Notes: generated by a model from the sequence alone, not told the origin. A DNA stretch of 64,000 nt from Amycolatopsis tolypomycina (GCF_900105945.1 NZ_FNSO01000004.1:1984001-2048000); one strand, 5' to 3'; counted from the first letter of the stretch, positions 48,430 through 57,644 are shown. Numbers and translations: made by a program.

Positions 48430-49287
48430 ATGGCACAGGCGGAAGTCATCCCGGGCGGGATGCTCGGCGTCGACAAGGCGCTGCGCGAGACCGAACTGCT
48501 CATTTCGGCGGGCATCATCCTCAGTTCGCTGGAATCCCTGGTGCGGCCGCAGGACGTCGAGGACGACGGCCTCATCAGCTGGCGGATCGGGCGGACCCGG
48601 TCGAAGCGGATGGCACGGGGCAAGACCGGCGAGATCTTCGACAAGGTGTTCACCAGCCCGGGCATCCAGGTGCTGACTTCGTTGCGGCTCACCGCTTCGA
48701 CGCTGGTCGCCCTGCCCGGTACCAATCGGCAGACCAAGGCCGCGGCGATGACGTTCCTCGCCGTCTCCAACGTCCTCATGCAACTGCGGAGCAACTACGG
48801 CGCGGACGGTTCCGACCACGTGAACCTCGTTGTCTGCGCCGCGCTGGCGGCCAGCAAGTTCTTCCCGAACGACGAAAAAGCGCGCAAGGCCTGCACCGCG
48901 TTCATCGCCGGGCAGTCGGTCGTCTCCTACTTCGCCGCCGGGCTCGCCAAGGCGGTTTCGCCGTACTGGCGCGACGGCAGCGCGATGCAGGGCATCTTCC
49001 GCACCAAGACCTACGGCCAGAAGCAGGTCGGCGAGATCCTGAAGAAGTACCCGTGGCTGGCCCGCGTCGGCGGCTGGGGCGTGTGGGTCGGCGAAATGCT
49101 CTTCCCGCTCGCGCTGGTCGCCCCGAAGCCGATCGCCGCCGGGCTGCTCGGCACCGGTGTCTCCTTCCACGCCGGCAACGCCGCCTTCATGGGCCTCAAC
49201 CGGTTCCTGTGGGCGTTCAGCGCCACCTACCCGAGCGTCGTCCACCACTCCAAGCACCTCTCCAAGCGCATCACGGCGGGGCGGTAA
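48430..49287 (+). CDS. HTTM-like (SdpB-type) multispanning membrane protein
   Basis: A 285-residue membrane protein. ATG 48430 has GGAG seven bases upstream. Several hydrophobic spans are visible (HVNLVVCAALAASKFF, AFIAGQSVVSYFAAGLAKA, VGEMLFPLALVAPKPIAAGL). The block GLAKAVSPYWRDGSAMQGIF followed by a span, then GVSFHAGNAAFMGLNRFLWA, resembles HTTM-domain proteins, the family that includes SdpB and the vitamin K carboxylase membrane region. In the Bacillus SDP system SdpB with SdpA matures a peptide toxin. It is the first gene of a five-gene operon; the ABC gene starts one base after its stop. Confidence 0.7.
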   Translation: MAQAEVIPGGMLGVDKALRETELLISAGIILSSLESLVRPQDVEDDGLISWRIGRTRSKRMARGKTGEIFDKVFTSPGIQVLTSLRLTASTLVALPGTNRQTKAAAMTFLAVSNVLMQLRSNYGADGSDHVNLVVCAALAASKFFPNDEKARKACTAFIAGQSVVSYFAAGLAKAVSPYWRDGSAMQGIFRTKTYGQKQVGEILKKYPWLARVGGWGVWVGEMLFPLALVAPKPIAAGLLGTGVSFHAGNAAFMGLNRFLWAFSATYPSVVHHSKHLSKRITAGR

Positions 49288-49288
49288 C

Positions 49289-51058
49289 GTGCCCACCGAA
49301 GAGAAGAGGTCCGGCACCCGGACCGTCCTGCGCCTGCTCGCCCCCTACCGGGGCCGGCTCGGCGCCGCCGGCATCGTCGGGCTGGCCAGCGCCATCGTGT
49401 CGCTGATCCAGCCGATGGTCGTCGGCGACGTCGTCGGAGCGCTCACCAGCCGCACGCTCGCGGCCGGGACGCTCGTCCTGCTCGTCTCGCTGTTCCTCGG
49501 CGACATCGTGCTGCGCGTGATCGAGATGTACCTGCTCGGCCGCTGCGGCGCGCTGCTGGTCCTCGACAGCCGCCGCTCCGTGGTGCACCGGCTGCTGCGC
49601 GCGCCGATCAAGGCGCACCGGGAACGCCAGCGCGGTGACCTGTTCGTCGGTGCGGTCGCCGACACCGACCTGCTGCACGGGTCGCTGATGATGGGCATGA
49701 TGAACATCGCCGCGAGCCTCGTGCTCGTCGTCGGCGGGGTCGCCTTCATGGTCTTCATCGACCCGCTGCTCACCCTGGTGACGGTCGCCTGCCTCACGGT
49801 CGCCGCGGTCGGCAGCGTCTTCGTCGCCCGCCAGGTGCGCAAGGCGATGGCGCAGAACCGCGAGGCGGTCGGCCGCTTCGGCGCCGCCCTGCAGCGGGCG
49901 CTGATCGCGATCGGCACGGTGAAGGTCAGCCGCGCCGAGGACCGCGAAGCCGAGCTGGTGCTGACCCACGCCGCGGACGCCACCGCGGCCGACATGAAGG
50001 CGGTGCGGCTGCAGGCCGCGATGACGCCGCTGGTCAACCTCGGCATCCACGGCTCGTTCGCCGTCGTCTTCACCTTCGGCGCGGCCCGGATCGCCAGCGG
50101 CGCGCTCGACACCGCCGGGTTCGCCTCCTACCTGCTCTACCTGTTCTACATGCTGACGCCGCTCATCACGCTGTTCACCAGCTTCGCGCAGATCCAGCTG
50201 GGCGTGGCCGCCGGACAGCGCGTGGAGGGCCTGCTCGACCTGCCGGACGAGCGCGTGACGCCCACCCCGGACGCCGTGGCCGAACCGGTCTTCGCCTCGT
50301 CCGTGCTGGAGTACGACTCCGTGTCGTTCGGCTACGCCGAGGGCAAGCCCGTGCTCAAGGACGTCTCGTTCGCCGCGCTCGAACGCGGGCTGACGGCGGT
50401 CGTCGGCCCGTCGGGCACCGGCAAGACGACGTTGTTCTCGCTCGCCGCGGGCCTGTGGCGGCCGGGCCAGGGGCAGATCCGGCTCGGCGGCGTCGACGTG
50501 GCGTCGGTGGACCTGGAAACCCTGCGCGGCCGGATCGGCTACGTCGAACAGGACGCCCCGGTGCTCGACGGCACGATCCGCGAGAACCTGTTGTACGCCA
50601 ACCCGGACGCCACCGACGCGCAGATCCGGCACGCCGTCGAGCTGGCCCACCTCGCCGACTGGGTCGACGGCCTCGAAGACGGGCTGGAGACGAAGGTCGG
50701 CGAGTCGGGTGCGGCGATCTCCGGCGGCCAGCGGCAGCGGATCGCGATCGCGCGGATGCTGCTGCTGGAACCCGACGTGCTGCTGCTGGACGAAGCCACG
50801 TCGCAGCTGGACGCCGAAGCCGAGCTCGCGCTGCGCAAGGCCGTGGCCGAGGTGGCGCGGGACCGCGCGGTCGTCGCGGTCGCGCACCGGCTGTCCACTG
50901 TGGTCGAAGCCGACCGGATCGTCGTGCTCGACGCCGGGCGCGTCCGGGCGATCGGCGACCACCAGTCGCTGCTGGCCGGCGACGACCTGTACCGGCGTCT
51001 GGTGGCGACGCAGCTGCTGCCCGAAGCCACCGTGCTCACCGCAGGGAGGAACTCATGA
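49289..51058 (+). CDS. Exporter-type ABC transporter (membrane and ATPase domains fused)
   Basis: A 589-residue half-transporter starting at GTG 49289. The membrane domain covers ~1-310 (RLLRAPIKAHRERQRGDLFV is the first coupling loop region). The ATPase domain has VVGPSGTGKTTL, RIGYVEQDAPVLDGTIREN, signature ISGGQRQRIAIARML and VLLLDEATSQLD, all intact, so it could work as a homodimer. There is no N-terminal C39 peptidase domain. Its place between the HTTM protein and the hydrolase suggests export of the molecule made by this operon. It overlaps the hydrolase gene by four bases. Confidence 0.9.
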   Translation: MPTEEKRSGTRTVLRLLAPYRGRLGAAGIVGLASAIVSLIQPMVVGDVVGALTSRTLAAGTLVLLVSLFLGDIVLRVIEMYLLGRCGALLVLDSRRSVVHRLLRAPIKAHRERQRGDLFVGAVADTDLLHGSLMMGMMNIAASLVLVVGGVAFMVFIDPLLTLVTVACLTVAAVGSVFVARQVRKAMAQNREAVGRFGAALQRALIAIGTVKVSRAEDREAELVLTHAADATAADMKAVRLQAAMTPLVNLGIHGSFAVVFTFGAARIASGALDTAGFASYLLYLFYMLTPLITLFTSFAQIQLGVAAGQRVEGLLDLPDERVTPTPDAVAEPVFASSVLEYDSVSFGYAEGKPVLKDVSFAALERGLTAVVGPSGTGKTTLFSLAAGLWRPGQGQIRLGGVDVASVDLETLRGRIGYVEQDAPVLDGTIRENLLYANPDATDAQIRHAVELAHLADWVDGLEDGLETKVGESGAAISGGQRQRIAIARMLLLEPDVLLLDEATSQLDAEAELALRKAVAEVARDRAVVAVAHRLSTVVEADRIVVLDAGRVRAIGDHQSLLAGDDLYRRLVATQLLPEATVLTAGRNS

Positions 51059-52128
51059 ACCGGCTCGCGCTCAAGTGCGGCCTGTCCGCGGCCGCGGGGG
51101 TGCTGACCGCCGTGCCGTTCGCGGCCGGCGCCGTCTACCAGCGGGTGCGGACCCGCCAGGACGACCGGGAGCTGCCCGGGCTCGGCGAGCTCGTCGACGT
51201 CGACGGCCGGAAGGTGCACGTGCGCCGCATGGGCACGCCGTCGCCCGGGCTCACCGTGGTCTTCGAGAGCGGCCTGTCCTCGCCGCTGGAGATGTGGAGC
51301 TGGATCCAGGCGGCGGTCGCGGAGTCCGTCCCGACGATCTCCTACGACCGCGCCGGCATCGGCTGGAGCGAGGCCGGCGAGCGGCCGCGGACGGCCGAGC
51401 GGATCACCGGCGAGTTCGAGCGGCTCCTCGAGGTGCTCGACGTCCGCGGCCCGCTCGTCCTGGTCGGCCACTCCTACGGCGGCATGCTGCTGCGGGCCTT
51501 CGCCCAGCGCCACCCGGACCGCGTCGCGGGCGTGGTGCTGGTCGACGCGGCGCACCCCGAGCAGCTCGAACGCTCGGCCCGGCAGCGCCTCGGCCTGCCG
51601 CTGATGCGGGCGAGCGTGCGCAGCAGCCTGTTCTGGTCCCGCTTCGGCCGCAACCGGCTCCGCAAGGTCGACGACGGCAGCCAGCTCGCGGGCCTCGCCG
51701 AGCGGGAGAAGAACACGACCGTCGCGCGGATGATGACCACCCGCAACTGGAGTGCCTCCGACGCGGAGATCGACGGGTGGCTCGAGCACGTCGTCGACGA
51801 GATCCGCGCGACCACCTTCCCCGCCGACACGCCGTTGTTCGTGGTGACCGCGGAGGAAACCGAGAAGGCCGACCCGGTGCACGGCGAGCTGCAGCGCGAG
51901 CTCGCGGCGATGTCCGCGGTGTCGGTGCAGCAGACCCTGCCCGGGGCCACCCACCTCGGGATGTTGTGCTCGGCCGGGTCCGCCAGGGGCGTGACCGCGG
52001 CCGTCCTCGAAGTCGTCGACGCGGCCCGCACGGGCCGGGCCGTGAAACCCGTCGAAGCCACCGAAGCCACCGAAGCCACCCAAGCCACCCAAGCCACCGA
52101 AGCCGAACCCCCGGGAGAACAGCCGTGA
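51055..52128 (+). CDS. Alpha/beta-hydrolase, membrane-anchored, with repetitive tail
   Basis: A 357-residue protein with AGGGAGGA before ATG 51055. An N-terminal hydrophobic stretch (GLSAAAGVLTAVPFAAGAVY) probably anchors it. The hydrolase core has the nucleophile elbow VGHSYGGML (~residue 142), the oxyanion region FESGLSSPLEMWSW and a C-terminal His in PGATHLGM. The last ~25 residues are a low-complexity tail of EAT/QAT repeats encoded by 9-bp direct repeats (about 52055-52105). Substrate unknown; in the operon it could be a processing or immunity hydrolase. GTGA overlap with the next gene. Confidence 0.85.
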   Translation: MNRLALKCGLSAAAGVLTAVPFAAGAVYQRVRTRQDDRELPGLGELVDVDGRKVHVRRMGTPSPGLTVVFESGLSSPLEMWSWIQAAVAESVPTISYDRAGIGWSEAGERPRTAERITGEFERLLEVLDVRGPLVLVGHSYGGMLLRAFAQRHPDRVAGVVLVDAAHPEQLERSARQRLGLPLMRASVRSSLFWSRFGRNRLRKVDDGSQLAGLAEREKNTTVARMMTTRNWSASDAEIDGWLEHVVDEIRATTFPADTPLFVVTAEETEKADPVHGELQRELAAMSAVSVQQTLPGATHLGMLCSAGSARGVTAAVLEVVDAARTGRAVKPVEATEATEATQATQATEAEPPGEQP

Positions 52129-52676
52129 GCACCTCGACTCGCACCCTCGCCGCGACCGGCGCCCGATTCGCCCTCTACGGCGTCCTCGGCAGCTGGCTCG
52201 TCGCCACCACCCTCAGCCAGGACCCCACCCGCAAGTTCGACAAGATCCGCAAGTGGGACCCGACCGGCTCGCTCATCCCGGACTGGCGGTTCTTCGCGCC
52301 GCGGCCCGGCATGCACGACTACCACCTGCTGATCCGGGACGAGCTGCCCGAAGGCGAGGTGACGCCGTGGAAGGAGTACTGCCAGGTCGAGGAACGCAAG
52401 TGGCAGCACTTCTTCTGGTACCCGGGCCGCCGGGCGGAGAAGGTCGTCACCGACGCGGTGTCGGGGCTGATCCAGATGCAGCCGGACCTCAAGGACCGCA
52501 AGGAGGACGTCCAGGTCTCCGTGCCGTACCTGACCCTGCTGAACTACGCGACCCACCAGGTGCCCCACCACCCGGAGGCCAAGCGCGTGCAGTTCCTGAT
52601 CGCGACGTCCGCGGGCTACGACGAGTCGGAGGAGCCGATGATGCTCTTCCTGTCGAACCCGCACCCGCTGGCCTGA
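52125..52676 (+). CDS. SdpA-like protein
   Basis: A 183-residue protein starting at GTG 52125. One N-terminal span (ARFALYGVLGSWLVATTL) is followed by a soluble part with PDWRFFAPRPGMHDYHLLIR, a P-x-W-x-F-F-x-x-x-P block like that of SdpA-family proteins that accompany HTTM/SdpB proteins. The rest (CQVEERKWQHFFWYPGRRAE, VPYLTLLNYATHQVP) is not recognisable to me. The assignment is by motif and operon company only. Together with the 48430 protein it suggests an SDP-like peptide-processing module. Confidence 0.6.
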   Translation: MSTSTRTLAATGARFALYGVLGSWLVATTLSQDPTRKFDKIRKWDPTGSLIPDWRFFAPRPGMHDYHLLIRDELPEGEVTPWKEYCQVEERKWQHFFWYPGRRAEKVVTDAVSGLIQMQPDLKDRKEDVQVSVPYLTLLNYATHQVPHHPEAKRVQFLIATSAGYDESEEPMMLFLSNPHPLA

Positions 52677-52677
52677 C

Positions 52678-53331
52678 ATGACGGGCGGCGACGGCGTCAC
52701 GGTGCTCGTGACGGGTTCGTTCAGCGTCCCGGCGGACAACATCCGCTGGCTGCGGGCCAACGCGCCGGAGATCGCCGCGGTGGAGCTGGTGGTGGACCGC
52801 GACCAGCTGTGCACCCGGGCGAGCGCCGCCGGCCGGGCGGTGGGGATCGTCGACGCGGCGACCCCGGAGCTGCCGGTGCTCGCCGAGCGGTTCGGCTCGG
52901 TCGCGGTCGGCGGGATCCTCGCGGTCACGGCGAATCCGGCCGAGGACCACGTCGTCGGGCTCTTCGCGCGGGGCGTGACGGGCGTGGTCCTCACGTCCAG
53001 CCCCGCCGAAGAGCTCGTCACCGCGATCCGCGGGGTGGCTTCGGGGCACTGGTTCGCGCCGCCGCGGTACCTGGCGGCGCTGGCCGAGACGGTGGTCCGC
53101 AACCCGCGCGGGCCGCGGGCCCGGCACCTGCGGGAGCTGCTGACCGAGCGGGAGCTGGAAGTGTTGCTGCTGCTGGCTTCGGGGAGCGCGAACCAGGAGA
53201 TCGCCGACGTGCTGGGGATCTCGGTGACGACGGTGCGCAGCCACGTGCTGAGCATCCTGCGGAAGCTGAACGTCCCCAACCGCACGGTGGCGGCGATCTG
53301 CGCCTACCGGTCGGGGCTGGCCGGGGTCTGA
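52678..53331 (+). CDS. NarL/LuxR-type regulator with degenerate receiver
   Basis: A 217-residue protein; ATG 52678 follows the previous stop by one base. The C-terminal HTH is clear (LLTERELEVLLLLASGSANQ, EIADVLGISVTTVRSHVLSI, LRKLNVPNRTVA). The N-terminal domain has the receiver fold with an Asp in GIVDAATPELP, but it lacks the acidic pair (VLVTGSFSV) and the conserved Lys (VVLTSSPAEEL). It is therefore probably not controlled by phosphorylation. Likely a local regulator of the HTTM-ABC operon it closes. Confidence 0.85.
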   Translation: MTGGDGVTVLVTGSFSVPADNIRWLRANAPEIAAVELVVDRDQLCTRASAAGRAVGIVDAATPELPVLAERFGSVAVGGILAVTANPAEDHVVGLFARGVTGVVLTSSPAEELVTAIRGVASGHWFAPPRYLAALAETVVRNPRGPRARHLRELLTERELEVLLLLASGSANQEIADVLGISVTTVRSHVLSILRKLNVPNRTVAAICAYRSGLAGV

Positions 53332-53336
53332 ACCGA

Positions 53337-53481
53337 GCCGGGGTGCCTTCCCGAAGGCGCCCCGGCTTCGGGCATGCCGAAAACCGGGGTGCGGCGAACG
53401 CACCCCGGTCTTCGGCGGGTCGTGTGCTGGATGCCGGGCCCGCGCGTCCGTCCTGGGGGTGTACGGACGCGCGGGCCCGGC
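53337..53481. terminator. Three tandem hairpins
   Basis: 53337-53366: 14-bp arms with one G-U pair. 53383-53409: perfect 11-bp arms (ACCGGGGTGCG). 53433-53481: perfect 19-bp arms with an 11-base loop. They follow the LuxR-type gene and face the convergent oxidoreductase gene. No T-runs. The region 53332-53602 holds no gene. Confidence 0.7.
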
Positions 53482-53602
53482 GGTGGGGCCGGCCGCCCGG
53501 GTGTCCCCACCGGGCGCGGCCATGGGACAAGCGTATGGCGCGCCCCGGCCCGCGGGCCATCAGCGATCGGCGGAAACCTGATCGGGGGAAGTGCGGACGC
53601 GG

Positions 53603-55030
53603 TCACGCCCGCCGGGTGCGGCGGAGGTGGCGCAGGGCCCGGGCGGCCGCGTTGGCGCCGCACATGCCGTGCGCGCCCGCGCCGGGCGGGGTCGCCGCCG
53701 AGCACAGGTACATGCCCGGAACGCCGACGTCGTACGGCGAGAGCGTGATCCGCGGCCCGAACACGAGCTGGCGGACGGTCGTGGCCCCGGTGATGACGTC
53801 GCCGCCGACGTAGTTGGGGTTGTACACCGCCATCTCCGTGGCCGAGCGGACCGCCGTGCCGACGATCCGGTCGCGGAAGCCGGGGGCGAACCGTTCGATC
53901 TGGGCGATGATGGCTTCGGTGGCGTCGCCCGGGTAGCCGTGCGGCACGTGCGCGTACGTCCACAGTGGATGGACATTGCCCGCCGAACGGCCGGGGTCGG
54001 CCAGGTACTGCTGCCCGGCCAGGACGAACGGCCGCGCGGGCAGCCGCCCGGCGTGTATTTCGCGCTCACCCGCGGCGAGCTCGGCGTACGTCCCGCCCAA
54101 GTGGACGGTGCCGGCCCGGCGGACGTCCGCGTTGGCCCACGGCACGCCGCCCTCGACCGCGAAGTCGACCTTGAACGCGCCCGGCCCGTGCCGGTACCGG
54201 CGGTAGGCGCGGGCGATCCGCGGCGGCAGGCGGTCGCCGAGGATGTCCGCGACCGCGCCGGGGGCGAGGTCGAACAGCGTCACGTCGGCGGGCGGGAGCT
54301 GCGTCGCCGACGTGACGCGCACGCCGGTTTCGATCCGGCCGCCGAGGTCGGCCAGCAGCTTCGCCAGCGCGGTGGTGATCGAGCCGGACCCGCCGGTGGC
54401 GACCGGCCAGCCGTGCCGGTGCCCGGCCGCGATGATGCCGAGGCCGATGGCCGACGTCATCGGGTGGTGCAGCGGCCGGAAGGCGTGCGCGGCGATGCCG
54501 CCGAAGAGCGCCCGCGCCCGCTCGGTGGCGAACAGCCGCGCGAAGACGGCGCCGGGCAGGGCCGCGGGCAGGCCGAACCGCGCGAGCGTCAAGGGATGCT
54601 TCGGGAACCGCAGCAGCGGGCCCATGATGTCCTCGGCCAGCGCGTCGAACCGCGCCGCCGGACGGCCGAAGGCCCGCCGCCAGCGGGCGCCGTCGGCACC
54701 GAGGGCGGCTTCGGTGGCCGCGACGGACCGGTGCAGCAGGGCCGCGTCGCCGCCGTCGAGCGGGTGCGCGCAGTCGATGTCCGGCCACGCCCAGGACAGG
54801 CCGTACCGGTCCAGGCCCAGCTGCGCGAGGAAGGCCGAGCCGACGGCCATCGGGTGGAATGCCGAGCAGTCGTCGTGCAGCAGCCCCGGCCGGATGGCTT
54901 CGGTGGACCGGGCGCCACCGCCGATCCGCCCGGCGGCCTCGAGCACGGTGACTTCGACGCCCTCACGGGCCAGTGCCACGGCGGCGGCGAGCCCGTTGGG
55001 GCCGCTGCCGACGACGACGGCGGTGCTCAT
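53603..55030 (-). CDS. CrtI/phytoene-desaturase-like FAD oxidoreductase
   Basis: A 475-residue amine-oxidase-fold flavoprotein. FAD motif VVVGSGPNGLAAAVALAREG is at the N-terminus, VTVLEAAGRIGGGARS follows, and the C-terminal FAD segment is VPGMYLCSAATPPGAGAHGM. GGGAG precedes ATG 55030. The family includes carotenoid desaturases and many uncharacterised actinobacterial dehydrogenases. No carotenoid gene is nearby, so the substrate is unknown. It faces the hairpin block on one side and the divergent small membrane protein gene on the other. Confidence 0.87.
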   Translation of the reverse strand: MSTAVVVGSGPNGLAAAVALAREGVEVTVLEAAGRIGGGARSTEAIRPGLLHDDCSAFHPMAVGSAFLAQLGLDRYGLSWAWPDIDCAHPLDGGDAALLHRSVAATEAALGADGARWRRAFGRPAARFDALAEDIMGPLLRFPKHPLTLARFGLPAALPGAVFARLFATERARALFGGIAAHAFRPLHHPMTSAIGLGIIAAGHRHGWPVATGGSGSITTALAKLLADLGGRIETGVRVTSATQLPPADVTLFDLAPGAVADILGDRLPPRIARAYRRYRHGPGAFKVDFAVEGGVPWANADVRRAGTVHLGGTYAELAAGEREIHAGRLPARPFVLAGQQYLADPGRSAGNVHPLWTYAHVPHGYPGDATEAIIAQIERFAPGFRDRIVGTAVRSATEMAVYNPNYVGGDVITGATTVRQLVFGPRITLSPYDVGVPGMYLCSAATPPGAGAHGMCGANAAARALRHLRRTRRA

Positions 55031-55251
55031 GGTCTGCTCCCGATCGGCCGGGGATCACGGACGTCCAGTTTCGGCCGCAGGCGGGGTGCCGAGGGCGGAA
55101 AGACGCCGAATCGGGGAGAAGGTTCCTCGAACGGCGGACGGGCCGGCCGCGGTCGTGAGGGATTTCCCCACCCGGGTCCGCCGGGCCGGTCGCGCGGGGC
55201 CCCGGGTGGTGTCATGAGGGGAACAGGCGCAAGCCGGGAAGGAGCGGCCGG

Positions 55252-55398
55252 ATGGGCACCGGAGCACAGGTGGTCGTGGCGGCGGTGGCGGTCCTGGTGG
55301 TGGGGACCCGGCTCGCGGTGGCGCTGTGCCAGGCCCGCACGGACGCCCGCATCGCGGCCCGCCGCGCCCGCGAAGACCGCCGGCTCCCGGCGAGATAG
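55252..55398 (+). CDS. Small membrane protein (48 aa)
   Basis: A short ORF with a strong site (GGGAAGGAG) before ATG 55252. It encodes MGTGAQVVVAAVAVLVVGTR, a single hydrophobic span, followed by a strongly basic tail (ARIAARRAREDRRLPAR). The sigma-factor gene starts 44 bases after its stop. Function unknown. Confidence 0.6.
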   Translation: MGTGAQVVVAAVAVLVVGTRLAVALCQARTDARIAARRAREDRRLPAR

Positions 55399-55441
55399 CC
55401 GCACCCGCCCGCGCGCCCCTCGTGAATGGTTGACTGGTGCC

Positions 55442-56386
55442 ATGTCGGTCGGTGTGCACGAGGTCGAGGTGTTCGAGAGCGCCAGGGCGAGGCTGGAAGC
55501 CATCGCCTACCGGCTGCTGGGTTCGGCGACCGACGCCGAAGACGCCGTGCAGGACACCTTCCTGCGCTGGCAGTCCGCCGACCGCGACCACATCGAGACC
55601 CCCGAGGCGTGGCTGACGAAGGTGCTCACCAACCTCTGCCTCAACCGGCTCACCTCGGCGCGGGCGCGGCGGGAGACCTACGTCGGCCAGTGGCTGCCGG
55701 AGCCGGTCTTCGCCGGCGACCGGATGCTGGGCCCGTCCGACACGGTCGAACAGCGGGAATCGGTCTCGATGGCGATGCTCACGCTGATGGAGCGGCTTTC
55801 GGCCAGGGAACGCGTCGTGTACGTGCTGCGCGAGGCGTTCGGGTACTCGCACGGCGAGATCGCCGAGGTCCTCGACCTCACCGAGGCGAACTGCCAGCAG
55901 ATCCACCGGCGGGCCAAGCAGCACCTGGCCGCCGACCGGCGCCGGGTCGAGGTCGACGCGGCCGCCGCCCGCAAGATCGTCGAGGAGTTCCTCGCCGCGG
56001 CCCTCAGCGGGCGGACCGACTCCCTCGTCAAGCTGCTCGCCGACGACGCCGTCAGCATCGGCGACGGCGGCGGCGTTGTCCTCTCGGTGCGGCGGCCGAT
56101 CACCGGTGCCCTGCGGGTGGCGCGGTTCCTGCGCACGCTCTTCACGCCCACCGAGGCCAAGTGGGAGCTGGTCGGCGGCCGTCCCGACCTCTACGCGGCG
56201 GTCGCCAACGGGATGCCCGCGCTGGTCATGGTGGCCGGCGAGCGGATCGCCGGCGTCTTCACGCTGGACGTCACCGAAGACGGCATCGCGGCCGTCCACG
56301 CCCAGGCGAACCCCGCCAAGCTCGAACGCGCGATGCGCGGGTGGGCCGGCGCCGACCACGGGGAGCCGCTCGCCGGTAACTGGTGA
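55442..56386 (+). CDS. sigJ: ECF41-type RNA polymerase sigma factor (SigJ-like)
   Basis: A 314-residue ECF sigma factor. Region 2 is ARARLEAIAYRLLGSATDAE, DAVQDTFLRWQ; region 4 is LTEANCQQIHRRAKQHLAAD. The SnoaL-like C-terminal extension (~110 residues) and the ECF41 hallmarks WLPEP (GQWLPEPVF) and DGGG (IGDGGGVV) are present. In ECF41 the extension acts as an attached regulator in place of an anti-sigma factor, and the usual genomic partners are oxidoreductases, epimerase-like proteins or carboxymuconolactone decarboxylases. The two oxidoreductase genes downstream fit that pattern. Confidence 0.92.
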   Translation: MSVGVHEVEVFESARARLEAIAYRLLGSATDAEDAVQDTFLRWQSADRDHIETPEAWLTKVLTNLCLNRLTSARARRETYVGQWLPEPVFAGDRMLGPSDTVEQRESVSMAMLTLMERLSARERVVYVLREAFGYSHGEIAEVLDLTEANCQQIHRRAKQHLAADRRRVEVDAAAARKIVEEFLAAALSGRTDSLVKLLADDAVSIGDGGGVVLSVRRPITGALRVARFLRTLFTPTEAKWELVGGRPDLYAAVANGMPALVMVAGERIAGVFTLDVTEDGIAAVHAQANPAKLERAMRGWAGADHGEPLAGNW

Positions 56387-56468
56387 CTCAGGTCACACCG
56401 AGCTGCTGTCAGGTTTCGCGCCGCTGTCCGGTTCAGGGAGCACAGACCGACCGGACAGGAGCAAAACC

Positions 56469-57644
56469 ATGAAGCACCGCATCGTCGTTCTCGGGGCCGG
56501 ATACGCCGGAGCCAACGCGGCCGGGCGCCTCGCCAAGCGGCTGCACCCCGCCGACACCGAGATCACGCTCGTCAACGCCGACCCCGAGTTCGTCGAGCGC
56601 GTCCGCCTGCACCAGCTGGCGACCGGCCAGGACCTCAAGCCCCGCCTGCTGACCGACGTCTTCGCGGGCACCGGGGTGCAGGTGCGGATCGCGCAGGTCG
56701 CCGCCGTCGACGCCGACCGGAAGACCGTCGCCCTCGCTGACGGCGACGCGATCGCCTACGACACGCTCGTCTACGCCCTCGGCAGCACCGTCGGCGACAG
56801 CGGCGTGCCGGGCGTCGCCGAGCACGCCCACCACATCGCCGGCAAGCAGGCCGCGCTGCGGCTGCGGGCGCGCCTGGCCGAGCTCGCCGCGGGCGGGACC
56901 GTGCTGGTCGTCGGCGGCGGCCTCACCGGCATCGAAGCCGTCACCGAGATCGCCGAAGCCCGCCCGGACCTCGACGTCGCCCTCGCCGCCCGCGCCGGCC
57001 TCGGTGACTGGCTGAGCGAGAAGGGGCAGCGCCACCTGCGCAGGACGTTCGACCGGCTCGGCATCACCGTGCACGAGAACACCGGCATCACCGGCGTCGA
57101 GCCGGGCGCCGCGGTGACCATCGACGGCCGCACGATCCCGGCCGACGTGACCGTCTGGACGGCCGGGTTCGCCGTGCACCCGATCGCCGCGGCCACGACG
57201 CTGGAGGTCGCCGAGACCGGGCAGATCGTCGTCGACGACACGATGCGGTCGGTCTCGCACGCCGACGTCTACGCCGTCGGCGACGCCGCGTTCGCCCGCG
57301 GCGGGAGCGGTGCGCCGCTGCGGATGTCCTGCGCCTCGGGCGTGCCCACGGCGTACCAGGCGGCCGACGCCATCGCCGCCCGGCTGACCGGGCGCCCGCT
57401 CCCGGAGAACAAGATCGGCTACAGCGGCCAGTGCATCAGCCTCGGCCGCCGCGACGCCCTCGTGCAGTGGGTGACCCCGGACGACCGGCCGAAGCCGTCC
57501 GCCCTCACCGGCAAGACCGCCGCGCGCGTCAAGGAGCTCGTCTGCAAGTCCGCGGCGTGGAGCATCTCGCACCCGACCTCGTTGGCCCCGGTGCGGCGCC
57601 ACCGCGTGGTCGTGGCCCAAGACTCGCTCCCGACCGCTGCCTGA
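56469..57644 (+). CDS. NADH dehydrogenase II-like FAD oxidoreductase
   Basis: A 391-residue pyridine-nucleotide-disulphide oxidoreductase-fold protein starting at ATG 56469 (CAGGAG eight bases upstream). FAD site VVLGAGYAGANAAGRLAKR; NAD(P)H site VLVVGGGLTGIEAVTEIAE; C-terminal FAD contact ADVYAVGDAAFARGG. It probably transfers electrons from NAD(P)H to a quinone or small acceptor. As the gene directly after the ECF41 sigma factor it is a likely target of that sigma factor; GTCACA at about 56393 could be a -35, but no convincing CGTC -10 follows. Confidence 0.87.
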   Translation: MKHRIVVLGAGYAGANAAGRLAKRLHPADTEITLVNADPEFVERVRLHQLATGQDLKPRLLTDVFAGTGVQVRIAQVAAVDADRKTVALADGDAIAYDTLVYALGSTVGDSGVPGVAEHAHHIAGKQAALRLRARLAELAAGGTVLVVGGGLTGIEAVTEIAEARPDLDVALAARAGLGDWLSEKGQRHLRRTFDRLGITVHENTGITGVEPGAAVTIDGRTIPADVTVWTAGFAVHPIAAATTLEVAETGQIVVDDTMRSVSHADVYAVGDAAFARGGSGAPLRMSCASGVPTAYQAADAIAARLTGRPLPENKIGYSGQCISLGRRDALVQWVTPDDRPKPSALTGKTAARVKELVCKSAAWSISHPTSLAPVRRHRVVVAQDSLPTAA

